A DNA stretch of 64,000 nt from Ariolimax columbianus (taxonomy: Eukaryota > Mollusca > Gastropoda > Stylommatophora > Arionidae), in contig JAVGWX010000002.1 in NCBI GenBank assembly GCA_036924085.1, positions 154,351,571 through 154,415,570 on the forward strand, given 5' to 3'. Below, piece by piece: positions 11,085 to 21,608 of this stretch. The notes under the pieces were generated by a model. The model worked only from the letters and a program-made list of their open reading frames with translations, had not been told where the DNA came from and did no database searches. The translations under genes and the position numbers were made by a program. The first letter of the stretch is position 1. Each line of letters starts with the position of its first letter.

Positions 11085-11525
11085 ACCTAAGTGAACAAAG
11101 ACACGGACCGCAGTGAACAAAGAGACGGATCATAGTAAACAAAGAGAAATAACTAAGGAACAAAGAGACAGACCTCGTGAAACAAAGAGACAGGCCTCAG
11201 TTAACAAAGAGACCAACCTCATGGAACAAAGAGACAGACCTCGTGGAACAAAGAGACAGACATAAGTGAGCAAAGAGAGAGACCTCAGTGAACTTAAGAG
11301 ACAGACCTAAGTGAACTAAAGACGTACATCAGGGAGCAAAGAGACGGACCTAAGTGAACCAAGAGACGGACCACAGTGAACAAAGAGACGGATCACATTG
11401 ATCAATGAGACAGATCACAGTGACCAAAGACATGGATCACAGTGAACAAAGAGACAGACCTCAGTGAACCAAGAGACGGACCACAGTGAACAAAGATACA
11501 GATCACATTGATCAAAGAGACCGGC
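11085..11525 (+). repeat. 22-bp degenerate minisatellite
   Basis: About 20 diverged copies of a unit close to GTGAACAAAGAGACAGACCT. Higher divergence than neighbouring arrays suggests an older array. Confidence 0.85.
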
Positions 11526-11599
11526 CACAGCTTCGACAGTCAGGAAGTTCGCTCCTTACACTGCACCCCTTATTTTGAGGGCTAACTGCTGTTTAAGGT

Positions 11600-12325
11600 G
11601 CACCAAGGTTTCGCGCCCATTGTTGTTTAGGGAGGCAGCTTGTTTAGGGCCCAGTGCTGTATAGGGTCTAATGCTGTTTAGGGCCCAGTGCTGTATAGGG
11701 TCTAATGCTGATTAGGGCCCAGTGCTGTATAGGGTATAATGCTGTTTAGGGCCCAGTGCTGTATAGGGTAAAATGCTATTTAGGGCCCAGTGCTGTATAG
11801 GGTATAATGCTGTTTAGGGCCCAGTGATGTATAGGGTATAATGCTGTTTAGGGCCCAGTGCTGTATAGGGTATAATGCTGTTTAGGGCCCAGTGCTGTAG
11901 GGAGTCTAATGTTGTTTAGGGCCCAGTGCTGTAGGGAGTCTAATGCTGTTTAGGGCACAGTGCTGTAGGGAGTCTAATGCTGTTTATTGCCCAGTCCTGT
12001 TTAGGGACGAAGCTTGTTTAGGGCCCAGTGCTGTATAGGGTATAATGCTGTTTATGGTCCAGTGCTGTAGGGAGTCTAATGCTGTTTAGGGCCCAGTGCT
12101 GTAGGGAGTCTAATGCTGTTTAGGGCCCAGTGCTGTAGGGAGTCTAATGCTGTTTATTGCCCAGTCCTGTTTAGGGACGAAGCTTGTTTAGGGTTCAGTG
12201 CTGTTTAGGATCTGATGCTGTTTAAGGCCCAGTGCTGTATATGGCCCAGTGCTGTTTAAGACCCAGTATTGTATAAGATCAAATGCTGTTTAAGACCCAC
12301 AGCTGTTTAAGGTCCGGCGCTGTTT
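11600..12325 (+). repeat. 34-bp minisatellite, about 21 units
   Basis: Units combine GTTTAGGGCCCAGTGCTGTA and TAGGGTATAATGCT with variants. A subarray with GTAGGGAGTCTAATGCT and the GACGAAGCTT unit occurs twice (about 11985-12020 and 12165-12200), indicating a secondary duplication of about 180 bp. Confidence 0.93.
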
Positions 12326-12714
12326 AGTAATGAGCCATAGTGTATACATGAATGCCGACTATTTGTACGTGATCTTATATATTCTATATTTGCAGAGATA
12401 TTCTGTAGGTGAAAATTGCGTATTTTCGCTTTATTACCAACACAGGGAATGGATAGAGAGGAGCAGAATAACATAGACATAGAAATACAGAACACTAAGA
12501 GAACACATAACGCAGGCCAGAGAAACAGAGAAAGCCCGTTAATTCAAACGGCGAAAAGATAGTGGGGACAAATTAAGAGTGCAAGTTTGCTTGTAGGACC
12601 AGAGGAACACTGACATTTGCAGACACGTTTTTGTTAGTCGAGGCTAATGAAACTAACCGTTTTGTGTCAGCTAGAGATACTTAAAGCACTTATCTGCACG
12701 CTAAAAAGTAGGTC

Positions 12715-13200
12715 TCTTTACCAGCCGTGCAGATAGAAGCAGGTAGGTATGTTTACCAGCCGTGCAGATAGAAGCAGGTGGGTCTGTTTACCAGCCATGC
12801 AGACAGAAGCAAGTAGGTATGTTTACCAGCAGTGCAGATATAAGCAAGTAGGTATGTTTACCAGCAGTGCAGATAGAAGGTACTAAGTCTGTTTACCAGC
12901 CGTGCAGATAGAAGCAAGTAGGTATGTTTACCAGCCGTTCAGATAGAATCAAGTAGGTCTGTTTACCAGCCGTGCAGATAGAAGCAAGTAGGTCTGTTTA
13001 CCAGCCGTTCAGATAGAATCAAGTAAGTCTGTTTACCAGCAGTGCAGATAGAAGCTACTAGGTCTGTTTACCAGCCGTTCAGATCGAAGCTACTAAGACT
13101 GTTTACCAGCCGTTCAGATAGAAGCTACTAAGTCTGTTTACCAGCCGTGCAGATAGAAGCTACTAGGTCTGTTTACCAGCCGTTCAGATAGAAGCTAATA
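12715..13200 (+). repeat. 35-bp minisatellite, about 14 units
   Basis: Units start GTTTACCAGCCGTGCAGATA and end GAAGCAAGTAGGTCT with point variants. Confidence 0.94.
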
Positions 13201-14040
13201 CGTGATACTGTTTATCGACAAAATTATAACAAACATGCGCTGGGGAGTACCGTAACATCTGTGCTTCATGCACGAAGTGTCCGATAGAAACAGTCCTACA
13301 GTCTAGCCATGCCACCCCCGTATTTGTGCGTAAATGGTTTGTGTTATTTTCGTTAACTCTGTTAGTTTTTTGTTCATTTCTTATTAATAGTTGATGTTCG
13401 TCCATCACGTGTGTTGAAGTCCACTCTCTATGTTCAGTCGTGTGTACAATGTTTTCCTTTTGTTCGGTCCGATGACATGGGTGATTTGCGTGGTGATTTG
13501 GATTACAGTGAGAAAGATTGCGCAATGTGTCAACCTCACAATCTCTCATTCTGAGATATTGGAGAAAGCACAAGATGCATAATTTTCCTCGGGGTTTACT
13601 CTCGAAGCCTATCCAGTAAACAGGTATTCCCTAAGGCAATTGGTGTGACATCCAATTGGTTGGGATTGTAGAATGACTAGGGACAAATCTCTATGTTCTC
13701 AGCAAATGAAACAGGAAACTATACGTACCAAATAATGTTCCAGATATTCACAAAGTGTTGTCACAGAATGAAGATCAAAGCCACCCACATATTGACATAC
13801 GCTCTGTGATTAATCCGACTTGCCTGGAACACATTTTACTATACTAACAAAGGAACTTAGAGGTAATATTTTTCATCATACAATTTTATTTTAATTATCC
13901 AAAAACAACAAAATTTAGGGAGAAGAAACGTTGTTCCATAGTTCGAAACTGAAACAACTAAACATCCATGTTCGTGTAATGTGTGATTGTATCCGCAGCG
14001 TCTGCGAGCATCGCGATAATTTTAATAATAACATGACAAC
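13201..14040. other. No gene recognised
   Basis: No coding exon or recognised element. A 129-codon minus frame at 13573-13184 overlaps the array edge and has no recognisable domain. Confidence 0.55.
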
Positions 14041-14044
14041 ATTC

Positions 14045-15035
14045 AGTATCCCTTGTATCTACCACGTGCATTGATCACTGCTTGACATCTGTGCCTCATG
14101 AACCGAATGCAGCGCCTCAGTAAATCGTGTAGAATGTTCTGCCACTCCTGCGTGACTTAATGACGTAGTTGGCCATAACAGTCTGTGGTGGATGCTATCA
14201 TTGAAGAAGACATTTCAGCTCGTCCCAGACATGCTCAATTGGTGACAGGTCATGGAAAATGGCTGGCCAGAGTCAGATTTCAATGTTTCTGGCTTGGACT
14301 TAATCATGCATGGCGCTGGCAACAGGAGGACGGGCATTGTTTTGCTGAAGCAAAATGGCTGTTGCATGGTTCGGAACAAAAATGCCGACGTGGTTCCTCG
14401 TGATCGCATCATGGTATCGCAAGCAGGTAGCAGCACCGTTTAAGACTACAAGGCCTGTCCAATAATTGGTACAGATCCCTCCCCAGACCATAATCCCTCC
14501 ACCACAACTACGAGTGCGCTCTTGAATGCAGTTGTTGGCGTAGCGCTCTTTATGTCGACGATACACTCTCTGACGAGCATCGTCTCTTGAGAGGTTGCTC
14601 CTGCGCTCGTCAGTAAACAGTAGTCTGTCATACATAGCGTTCCAACAGCGCAGATGTTGTTTGGCTCATGCTAGTCTTGCGGCACGATGTCGTGGCTGCA
14701 GAGTTAAATGAATAGCATGGCGTCTTGCACGTAGACCTTGCTCCCGCAAGCGGTTTCTGACAGTAGCTAATCCTATTCTTCTCAGTCCGGAGATGGTGCC
14801 AGCAGTGACTGTTGCTGAAATATGTTTCGCAGAGTCAGTCTCGAGCTTGCTGTCTGGTCACTAATTGAGAAAGTCTCCCGTTGGCATGTCAGTTCCAGTC
14901 CTCCAGTAGCGGTTTAGCCAAAGCCTAACAGTCTGTATTGACACATCAAATTGTCTTGCTGTTACAGACACAGCCATTCCTCCTTTCAACACACCAACAG
15001 CTCGTAACATCCTATTTAACGTCATGCGTCACATC
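14045..15035 (-). pseudogene. Tc1-like DDE transposase, inactivated
   Basis: Minus-strand Tc1/mariner superfamily transposase. N-terminal helix-turn-helix near 15025-14890: LRAVGVLKGGMAVSVTARQF, DVSIQTV, NRYWRTG. Catalytic core from 14635: LLFTDE (first Asp), RQRVYRRHKERYA, GGGIMVWGGI, then LLQQNNARPP, where the second catalytic Asp (family: QHDNARPH) is Asn at about 14339-14341. A stop follows, then LSPIEHVWDEL near 14230 with the third acidic residue. D to N(D) spacing is about 90 residues, as expected for Tc1-like enzymes. Several stops and the lost Asp make it dead. Terminal inverted repeats were not identified. Confidence 0.85.
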
Positions 15036-15708
15036 CTTCCAGTAGCTTGATTCTGAAGGAAATGAATGGGTAAAATAATCCCAGATCGCCAGTGAACACT
15101 TCTCATGTCAATTTTGTGATCAGCACGTGAATTGTGAGAAACTGTCCGGATAGTCGTTAATTTCATGAAATCAGATTTTGAAGGTCAATGAACGTTCATT
15201 TCACACTCAGACTTTACTAAGACAAGTATATGGCTTCCAGTAACGGCCAAAAATGCATCGGTATGAAATCACATTACAATTTTCAAACATAAAAACATAC
15301 ACAAAAACCGAAAAGTTACTTTTTTCGTTGAGTAAATTAATAGTAATTCCTATTCGAGCAACTCTTGTTTAGAATGGAATTTCTGAACGTGTGGTGTATT
15401 TGTCGCTTCATAGACAACGGTGGTCAATGGATGTAGTGATGTGTTTAGGATTTATATATATTATTACATAATGTTATGTGAAGTGCAAAGTGGGAGGTGT
15501 GTAACCTTTGCACACCTGTACACTCACGTGTGCCCAATATGAAATAACATTGAACATCTGACGCAATGTATGTAACATGACATGTCCATTTCAATACCAT
15601 TAATTGCACACACTTCACCCCGACCGTCATGACAGGCACAAAATAAATAATTGCAGGTTGTCTGTGTCAACGTGAAAGTGTATTGTCATATACCCTCCCT
15701 TACCCAAA
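15036..15708. other. No gene recognised
   Basis: May include the diverged 5' flank of the Tc1-like element; no inverted termini could be paired by eye. Confidence 0.5.
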
Positions 15709-15709
15709 T

Positions 15710-15770
15710 ACAGTGGCGTAGTTGGAGAAGGGCAATAAGGGCGACTGCCTGGGCGCTGCAGGAAGAGACG
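15710..15770 (+). mobile_element. Possible hAT-type MITE end
   Basis: CAGTGGCGTAG followed by GGGCGACTGCCTGGGCGC resembles the conserved end of widespread hAT-like non-autonomous elements in animals (from general knowledge). The opposite end was not found, so this is a fragment at best. Confidence 0.35.
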
Positions 15771-16239
15771 CCAGGTCAGTTCTTTTCTCTTCAAATATTG
15801 GTGTCATATTAACGCCTGTGGAGGGAGTGACAGTCAGTTGTATAGTTTTGCTTCGTCTGTTGATCCCTAATGATGCCCTTCTTTAACTGTATGATCGCTT
15901 CCTTACTTCATTTATCGCTCCTAGTTTACCATGGGATGTACATGTTTGCTAGAGCGAACGTTAGACTTCTATCTGCTGTCGTCCTCCTGGTCGGATTCAA
16001 GTCTAGTCTTCCGACTCTCAGAAGCTATCTTGTGTTGTCGATTTATCTCTCGTCGTATAGACCGAACTAAGGTTAATTATTTGCTCAACTGCATCCTACA
16101 ATCAGACAGTGTTTTAACTGTGAATAAATAAAACAAAAGCTTCGTAAAGCGATCGCTTTATTTCTTATGTTGTAGGTTGTCCTCACTCTTGGATTTTAGG
16201 GCCAATAATTCACATAGTTAATCTGATTACCATTCAGAA

Positions 16240-16600
16240 ACCTGGACATGTGTTCACACCGTTCGTCTCTGTAACATTATAAGATTGTGGCATGTGTGCA
16301 CGCCGTTCATCTCTGTAACATTCTAAGATTGTGGCATGTGTTCACACCGTTCATCTCTGTAACATTCTAAGATTGTGGCATGTGTTCACACCGTTCATCT
16401 CTGTAACATTCTAAGATTGTGGCATGTGTTCACGCCGTTCATCTCTGTAACATTCTAAGATTGTGGCATGTGTTCACACCGTTCATCTCTGTAACATTCT
16501 AAGATTGTGGCATGTGTTCACGCCGTTCATCTCTGTAACATTCTAAGAATGTGACTTGTGTTCACACCGTTATTCTCAGTATCATTCTAAGATTGTGGCT
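16240..16600 (+). repeat. 44-bp minisatellite, about 8 units
   Basis: Units include ATTGTGGCATGTGTTCACAC, CGTTCATCTCTGTAACATTC and TAAG; the last two units are diverged. Confidence 0.94.
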
Positions 16601-16782
16601 TGTGTTTCATTCTAAAATTTTGACAGGGGTCGATATAGCAAGAAAAAACACAAAAAGACGCTGCAGCAGTATGGAAGGTCAAATATCGTTTACAAACAAA
16701 AATTAGTATTTTTATACATTCCTTAATGTATCAATATATACGTGTATGTACATGTATGTTCACATATGTTTGTTTATACGAA

Positions 16783-17540
16783 GCGTGTTCAAATAAAACC
16801 GGACCAAACTGCAACAAGTGAACATATGTACGATGCGCATGATGACGTCACTTCTCATGTAAACAGTACATACCAACAGTGAAGTTTGCAAAATTCCATT
16901 ATCCTCCGACTCAAAGTTTCCACAGCAGACCACCGTTGAAAACATGACGGATGTAATATGGAATCCGTCCAGAGTTGATCAGCGAGCAGTGATTCGGTTA
17001 CTAACAGCTGAAGGATGTCGACCAGTTGGCTTGGCCTGACTTCGTTCATTCTCAATCTCCCACTACCAAACACTGAAAGGGCTTAAGTAGCAGAATATAG
17101 TCCAGAGAACGGAATGCGTTGTGTCGTAGTTTACAGCTTGACTGCGATATTTGCACCTTTCGGTCAACACATCCGACTTCAGCAAGCATTTTTTGAGTAT
17201 TGGGTTAGCATTTCCTCTTAGATCCCGTCTCCTTAGCCAGTCTGCCCTGCTGCAGTCTGTTATTCAGGATCATCGCGTGGAGGTGTAGAAGGGTCTTGGC
17301 AGCACTGCGCTACAACTCTATCGACCAGTTGACATTCATCGCAGAATGCAGGCAGTGTATGGTGACAAAAGTATGTCGAAGGCAACAGTGAAGAACTGGA
17401 CAACGATGTTTAAAGAAGGATGTGAGTTAACACACCAATATACGCCTGACCTGGTCTCGGACGTGAGTTAACACACCAATATACGCCTGACCTGGTCTCG
17501 GAAGATTTTTCGTTAACTCAAGACTATATAAAAGATGCAC
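16783..17540 (+). mobile_element. Mariner element 5' part, split by a SINE
   Basis: It starts with a terminal-repeat-like sequence (CGTGTTCAAATAAAACCGGA, 16787-16806), then a leader, and from about 16950 transposase N-terminal codons (NPSRVDQRAVIRLLTAEGCR, PV). A SINE interrupts at 17029-17320, and the frame resumes with IHRRMQAVYGDKS, NWTTMFKEG at 17332-17415. A 41-bp block is tandemly duplicated at 17422-17503. No catalytic core follows. The opposite mariner arms at 1543-2112 are from the same family. Confidence 0.75.
17029..17320 (-). mobile_element. SINE (core-domain family) inserted in mariner
   Basis: 292 bp inserted between an 11-bp direct repeat TCGACCAGTTG (17018-17028 and 17321-17331). 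Its reverse complement matches the SINEs at 18433-18792 and 51550-51900, including the core GCTGAAGTCGGATGTGTT, the GCAAATATCGCAG segment and the GGGAGATTGAGAA end. It lacks the first ~80 bp of the family. Confidence 0.87.
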
Positions 17541-17869
17541 GACACACTTGACGTCTTCCACAAACGTATCTACACTGAAGTTATCCATCCATACCTACGA
17601 CATTCAGTGGGTCGTCCATTGCTATAGTACCAACCCACCCACCCCTTTCTATTGATCTATATTTGATCGTATGGAACTTGTTCTTACTTTTCCTTCTCAC
17701 AGCGTTTCTGTACGTGAGATATTATTCCATCATCTTATCATGATCCATTCGAATGTTTCCAGATTTGGGAAATTTTCGGATCCTCCTTTGGTAGCCTGCA
17801 AAGATGATAGAACGTGAGTGATCTGCTGGTCGTAAGCCGACTGACTCAACACTCACGTCATGGAACTTT

Positions 17870-18228
17870 ACTGCATCCTGTCCTACAACAACAACCGTGG
17901 TTGCAATGTTAGACAGACACATTCGCTGGTATCCATCTTGTCCTACAACAACACGCGTGGTTGCATTGCTAGACAGGCACATTTGCTGGTATCCATCTTG
18001 TCCTACAACAACACGCGTGGTTGCAATGTTAGACAGACACATTTGCTGGTATCCATCTTGTCCTACAACAACACGCGTGGTTGCAGTGTTATACATGTAG
18101 ATTCGCTGGTATCCATCTTGTCCTACAACAATACGCGTGGTTGCATTGTTAGACAGGTAGATTCGCTGGTATCCATCTTGTCCTACAACAACACGCGTGG
18201 TCGCAGTGTTAGAAGACACGTTCACTGG
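17870..18228 (+). repeat. 60-bp minisatellite, 6 units
   Basis: Units start ATCTTGTCCTACAACAACAC and contain GCGTGGTTGCAATGTTAGAC. As 60 is a multiple of 3, both strands stay open (142 and 167 codons); these are not genes. Direct contiguity with no variable spacer rules out CRISPR. Confidence 0.95.
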
Positions 18229-18234
18229 TATTCA

Positions 18235-18432
18235 ATAAAGCAGTTTTTAAGATTAAAGAGCCGTTCAACTGCGAGTCACACAGCTTAGCCTACACTATTA
18301 TTTGTCCCTGCTGCAAATTGAAACATATTGGAGAGCTGGCCTTAAACTTCGTGCTCGCTTCCGCCAACATCTCAATGCTAGGGTCGCAGACACTCTGCTC
18401 GTCAAACACTTCAATGGTTCGTATCACCAACG
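18235..18432 (+). pseudogene. Penelope-like element GIY-YIG endonuclease remnant
   Basis: Plus-strand reading FKIKEPFNCESHSLAYTIIC, PCCKLKHIGEL, and after a one-base frame change GLKLRARFRQHLNARVADTL, LVKHFNGSYHQ. This follows the Penelope-type GIY-YIG pattern (F.C.S..VVY.I.C..C...YIGETG..LR.RF.QH, then HF...). YIG has become HIG, and the frameshift falls after the GE motif. A SINE with a 10-bp target duplication interrupts it at the right side. Confidence 0.68.
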
Positions 18433-18792
18433 GGGATCAAGATGATGAGCAGCATATGAGCTGCAGTGGTCAGCGACCCATAGCTGACTGCTAGCGTCAG
18501 GGCCAGCGAACCATGGCTGCCAAGACCCTTCTACACCTCCACGCGGTGATCCTGGATAACAGGCTGCATCAAGGCAGACTGGGTAAGGAGAAGGGATTGA
18601 AGAGGGAATGCTAACCCAGTACTCAAAAAATGATTGCTGAAGTCGGATTTGTTGGACCGAAAGGTGCAAATATCGCAGCCAAGCTGTAAACTACGACACA
18701 ACGCATTCCGTTTTCTGGACTACATTCTGCTACTTAAGCCCTTTCAGGGTTTGGTAGTGGGAGATTGAGAACGAAGAAGAAGAAGAAGAAGG
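18433..18792 (+). mobile_element. Full-length SINE (core-domain family)
   Basis: 360 bp from GGGATCAAGATGATGAGCAG to a (GAA)n tail, bounded by ATCACCAACG at 18423-18432 and 18793-18802. It has a head with CAGTGGTCAGCGACCC, a central core GCTGAAGTCGGATTTGTTGG, a GCAAATATCGCAGCCAAGC segment and the end GGGAGATTGAGAACGAAGAA. The head is only weakly tRNA-like. The GAA tail matches the tail of the I-like LINE in this window, its likely source of machinery. Confidence 0.88.
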
Positions 18793-19284
18793 ATCACCAA
18801 CGTAACGCTGTTATCAGGTCCACTGATATCGCCTCCCACTCTGATGATAACGTTCGATTTGAGCTCCAGAATAGCTTAAGCCTCCACACAGTATACTTTA
18901 AGCGTGATATCTTAAATATTACTATACTTTTGAGAGGCTCCAATTTGTAGCTCTCTTTTATTCTCTCCCCCTCCCCCCCCCCTACTTTCCATCCTCCACG
19001 TGCCTTCTCTCTCACCCGTTTTTCTCTTTAAGATATATATATATACACACACAAACATACAAACACTTAAAAACCATTTATTATTGCACTGTCATTGTCC
19101 ATTATCTCTCAGCATAATTTCCACAAACATTGATAGATGTGTCCCAGTGTACTAACACATGCAGCATGTCAGCCAAGGTGGGTTCATGCATTATGTCAGT
19201 GATTCATAAACGTGCTCGGTCCACGGCGCCCTTAGTGTACCATGGGAAAAAAACATGGAAAAAAAAACTAGTAAAAGTTACAGA

Positions 19285-19570
19285 AGTAAATTCAGATGGA
19301 GCTTTAGCCCTGAATTGGACTTAATCCATGCGAGCTTGTCGATTTTATCTTTGTGAAACCAGATGATACGCTGTGATAGGCGCTCTTCGTATACAGATTT
19401 TATTTTGCCAGAGAAATCAACGTCATTGGAAATCACAAACCGCTGCAACAAGGGGAAACGATCAATACCAACATCTTCATACATTTGCTTGTCCACAGCT
19501 AAAACCTTCCCTACCAATTTCAAAATGTGCATGTTGCCTTCCTGCAAGTGATATTCAAAGCATTTAACTT
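19285..19570 (-). pseudogene. hAT transposase fragment (second copy)
   Basis: Minus-strand reading EGNMHILKLVGKVLAVDKQM, FPLLQRFVISNDVDFSGKIK, SVYEERLSQRIIWF, DKIDKLAWIKS. It is homologous to FVASNEVDLSSNIKSVFEEH in the + strand hAT at 22515-22700. It is a short internal piece without the catalytic region. Confidence 0.7.
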
Positions 19571-19589
19571 TCCAAAGATGTTCATCGTT

Positions 19590-20520
19590 TCCGATAGGAC
19601 CACATTGTCATCTGTCAATCCTGGAGTGGGTTCGTAGGTGGCTGATCAAACCAATCCGATCTCGAAAGCGTTTGTCACACAGAGGGCAGACAAACACTGA
19701 CCGTCAGACGGATGCAACTCGTCTCGTGTCGCTCGTCTCCGTGCAGCTTCCTTTATTCTATTCTGCTCCATATGCGTCGTACCAGAAGAGATTTTACTAT
19801 GCCAGGCGGGGCGATCAGCAGCAATGTTCTCCCAATTATAAGGGTCAATGTCGCAGTTCTTCAGCGAGGCTTTCAGAGTGTCTTTGTAACGTTCTATCTG
19901 GCCACCGCGAGCTCGATTGCCTGACTCAATCTCGCCATAGAATATTTTCTTTGGAAGTTACTCATCTGACATGCGGACAACATGGCCAGTCCATCAAAGA
20001 TGTGATTTGCGAAGAGTTGTTTGAATGCTTGTCATGTTAGCCCATGAAAGAATTTCTACATCTGTTACCCTATCCTGCCATTTTATGTTCAGCCGTTTCC
20101 TTAAGCAACCCAGGTGGAAGTGGTCAAGCTTCTTCGCATGTCGACTGTTCCCAGTCCAGGTTTCACAGACGCATAGAAGACTCGGTCGGACGACTGTCAC
20201 ATAAACCTTAAATTAGGTTATAAGCTTAATTCCTCTCTGATTCCAAACTGAGGATCTTAGTTTTCCAAATGCTACACACTATTTTGCAATTCTCGAGTTT
20301 ACTTCATTATCAATAAGGACTGCTCTGGAGAGTGTGCTGCCATGGTATACAAAGCGTTCTACCGACTTTAGTTTCTGACCATTGATAGTGATAGATGGCC
20401 CACTATGCACAGTTCTTGTGGCTGCTTGGTGTATCACTTCAGTCTTACTGGTAGAAAGGGTGAGACCAAAGTTATCGAAAGCCGCTGCAAATAATTAACG
20501 AGTCTACGGCGAAACTGCTG
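19590..20520 (-). pseudogene. LINE ORF2 C-terminus with terminal C2H2 zinc finger
   Basis: Minus strand, in order: AFDNFGLTLSTSKTEVIHQA, GQKLKSVERFVYHGSTLS, FKVYVTVVRPSLLCVCETWT, HAKKLDHFHLGCLRKRLNIK, WQDRVTDVEILSWANMTSIQ, degenerate linker, and near 19690-19610 VCPLCDKRFRDRIGLISHLR, TH, a complete C-X2-C-X12-H-X3-H finger. Homologous to copies at 35145-35395 and 55145-55775. Multiple stops. The 5' side abuts the 45-bp array at 20524. Confidence 0.82.
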
Positions 20521-20523
20521 TCC

Positions 20524-21608
20524 AATGGTGCCTTTGTCTAACACTACTATCAGTCGCAGAGTCCAGCACATGGTGCCTTTGTCTAACACTACTATCAGTC
20601 GCAGAGTCCAGCACATGGTGCCTTTGTCTAACACTACTATCAGTCGCAGAGTCCAGCACATGGTGCCTTTGTCTAACACTACTATCAGTCGCAGAATCCA
20701 GCACATGGTGCCTTTGTCTAACACTACTATCAGTCGCAGAGTCCAGCACATAGTGCCTTTGTCTAACACTACTATCAGTCGCAGAGTCCAGCACATAGTG
20801 CCTTTGTCTAACACTACTATCAGTCGCAGAGTCCAGCACATGGTGCCTTTGTCTAACACTACTATCAGTCGCAGAATCCAGCACATGGTGCCTTTGTCTA
20901 ACACTACTATCAGTCGCAGAGTCCAGCACATAGTGCCTTTGTCTAACACTACTATCAGTCGCAGAGTCCAGCACATAGTGCCTTTGTCTAACACTACTAT
21001 CAGTCGCAGAGTCCAGCACATGGTGCCTTTGTCTAACACTACTATCAGTCGCAGAAACCAGCACATGGTGCCTTTGTCTAACACTACTATCAGTCGCAGA
21101 ATCCAGCACATGGTGCCTTTGTCTAACACTACTATCAGTCGCAGAGTCCAGCACATAGTGCCTTTGTCTAACACTACTATCAGTCGCAGAGTCCAGCACA
21201 TAGTGCCTTTGTCTAACACTACTATCAGTCGCAGAGTCCAGCACATGGTGCCTTTGTCTAACACTACTATCAGTCGCAGAATCCAGCACATGGTGCCTTT
21301 GTCTAACACTACTATCAGTCGCAGAGTCCAGCACATAGTGCCTTTGTCTAACACTACTATCAGTCGCAGAATCCAGCACATGGTGCCTTTGTCTAACACT
21401 ACTATCAGTCGCAGAGTCCAGCACATAGTGCCTTTGTCTAACACTACTATCAGTCGCAGAGTCCAGCACATAGCTCCTTTGTCTAACACTACTATCAGTC
21501 GCAGAGTCCAGCACATAGTTCCTTTGTCTAACACTACTATCAGTCGCAGAGTCCAGCACATGGTGCCTTTGTCTAACACTACTATCAGTCGCAGAGTCCA
21601 GCACATAG
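20524..21608 (+). repeat. 45-bp minisatellite, 24 units, from hAT codons
   Basis: Each unit spells VPLSNTTISRRVQHM (15 codons) and the last unit runs straight into hAT sequence AEDFNDQLIEQIK. The hAT family has this serine/arginine motif just before AED, so the array is an in-frame expansion of transposase codons. Because 45 is divisible by 3, frames of 395, 374 and 429 codons stay open on both strands. Confidence 0.95.

Noticed and set aside
11600..12325. TTTAGGG motifs suggesting interstitial telomere repeats
   Set aside because: The motif occurs once or twice per 34-bp unit, never as a 6- or 7-bp tandem.
17870..18228. Possible CRISPR-like repeats
   Set aside because: Units are contiguous 60-bp repeats without unique spacers, in a eukaryotic setting.
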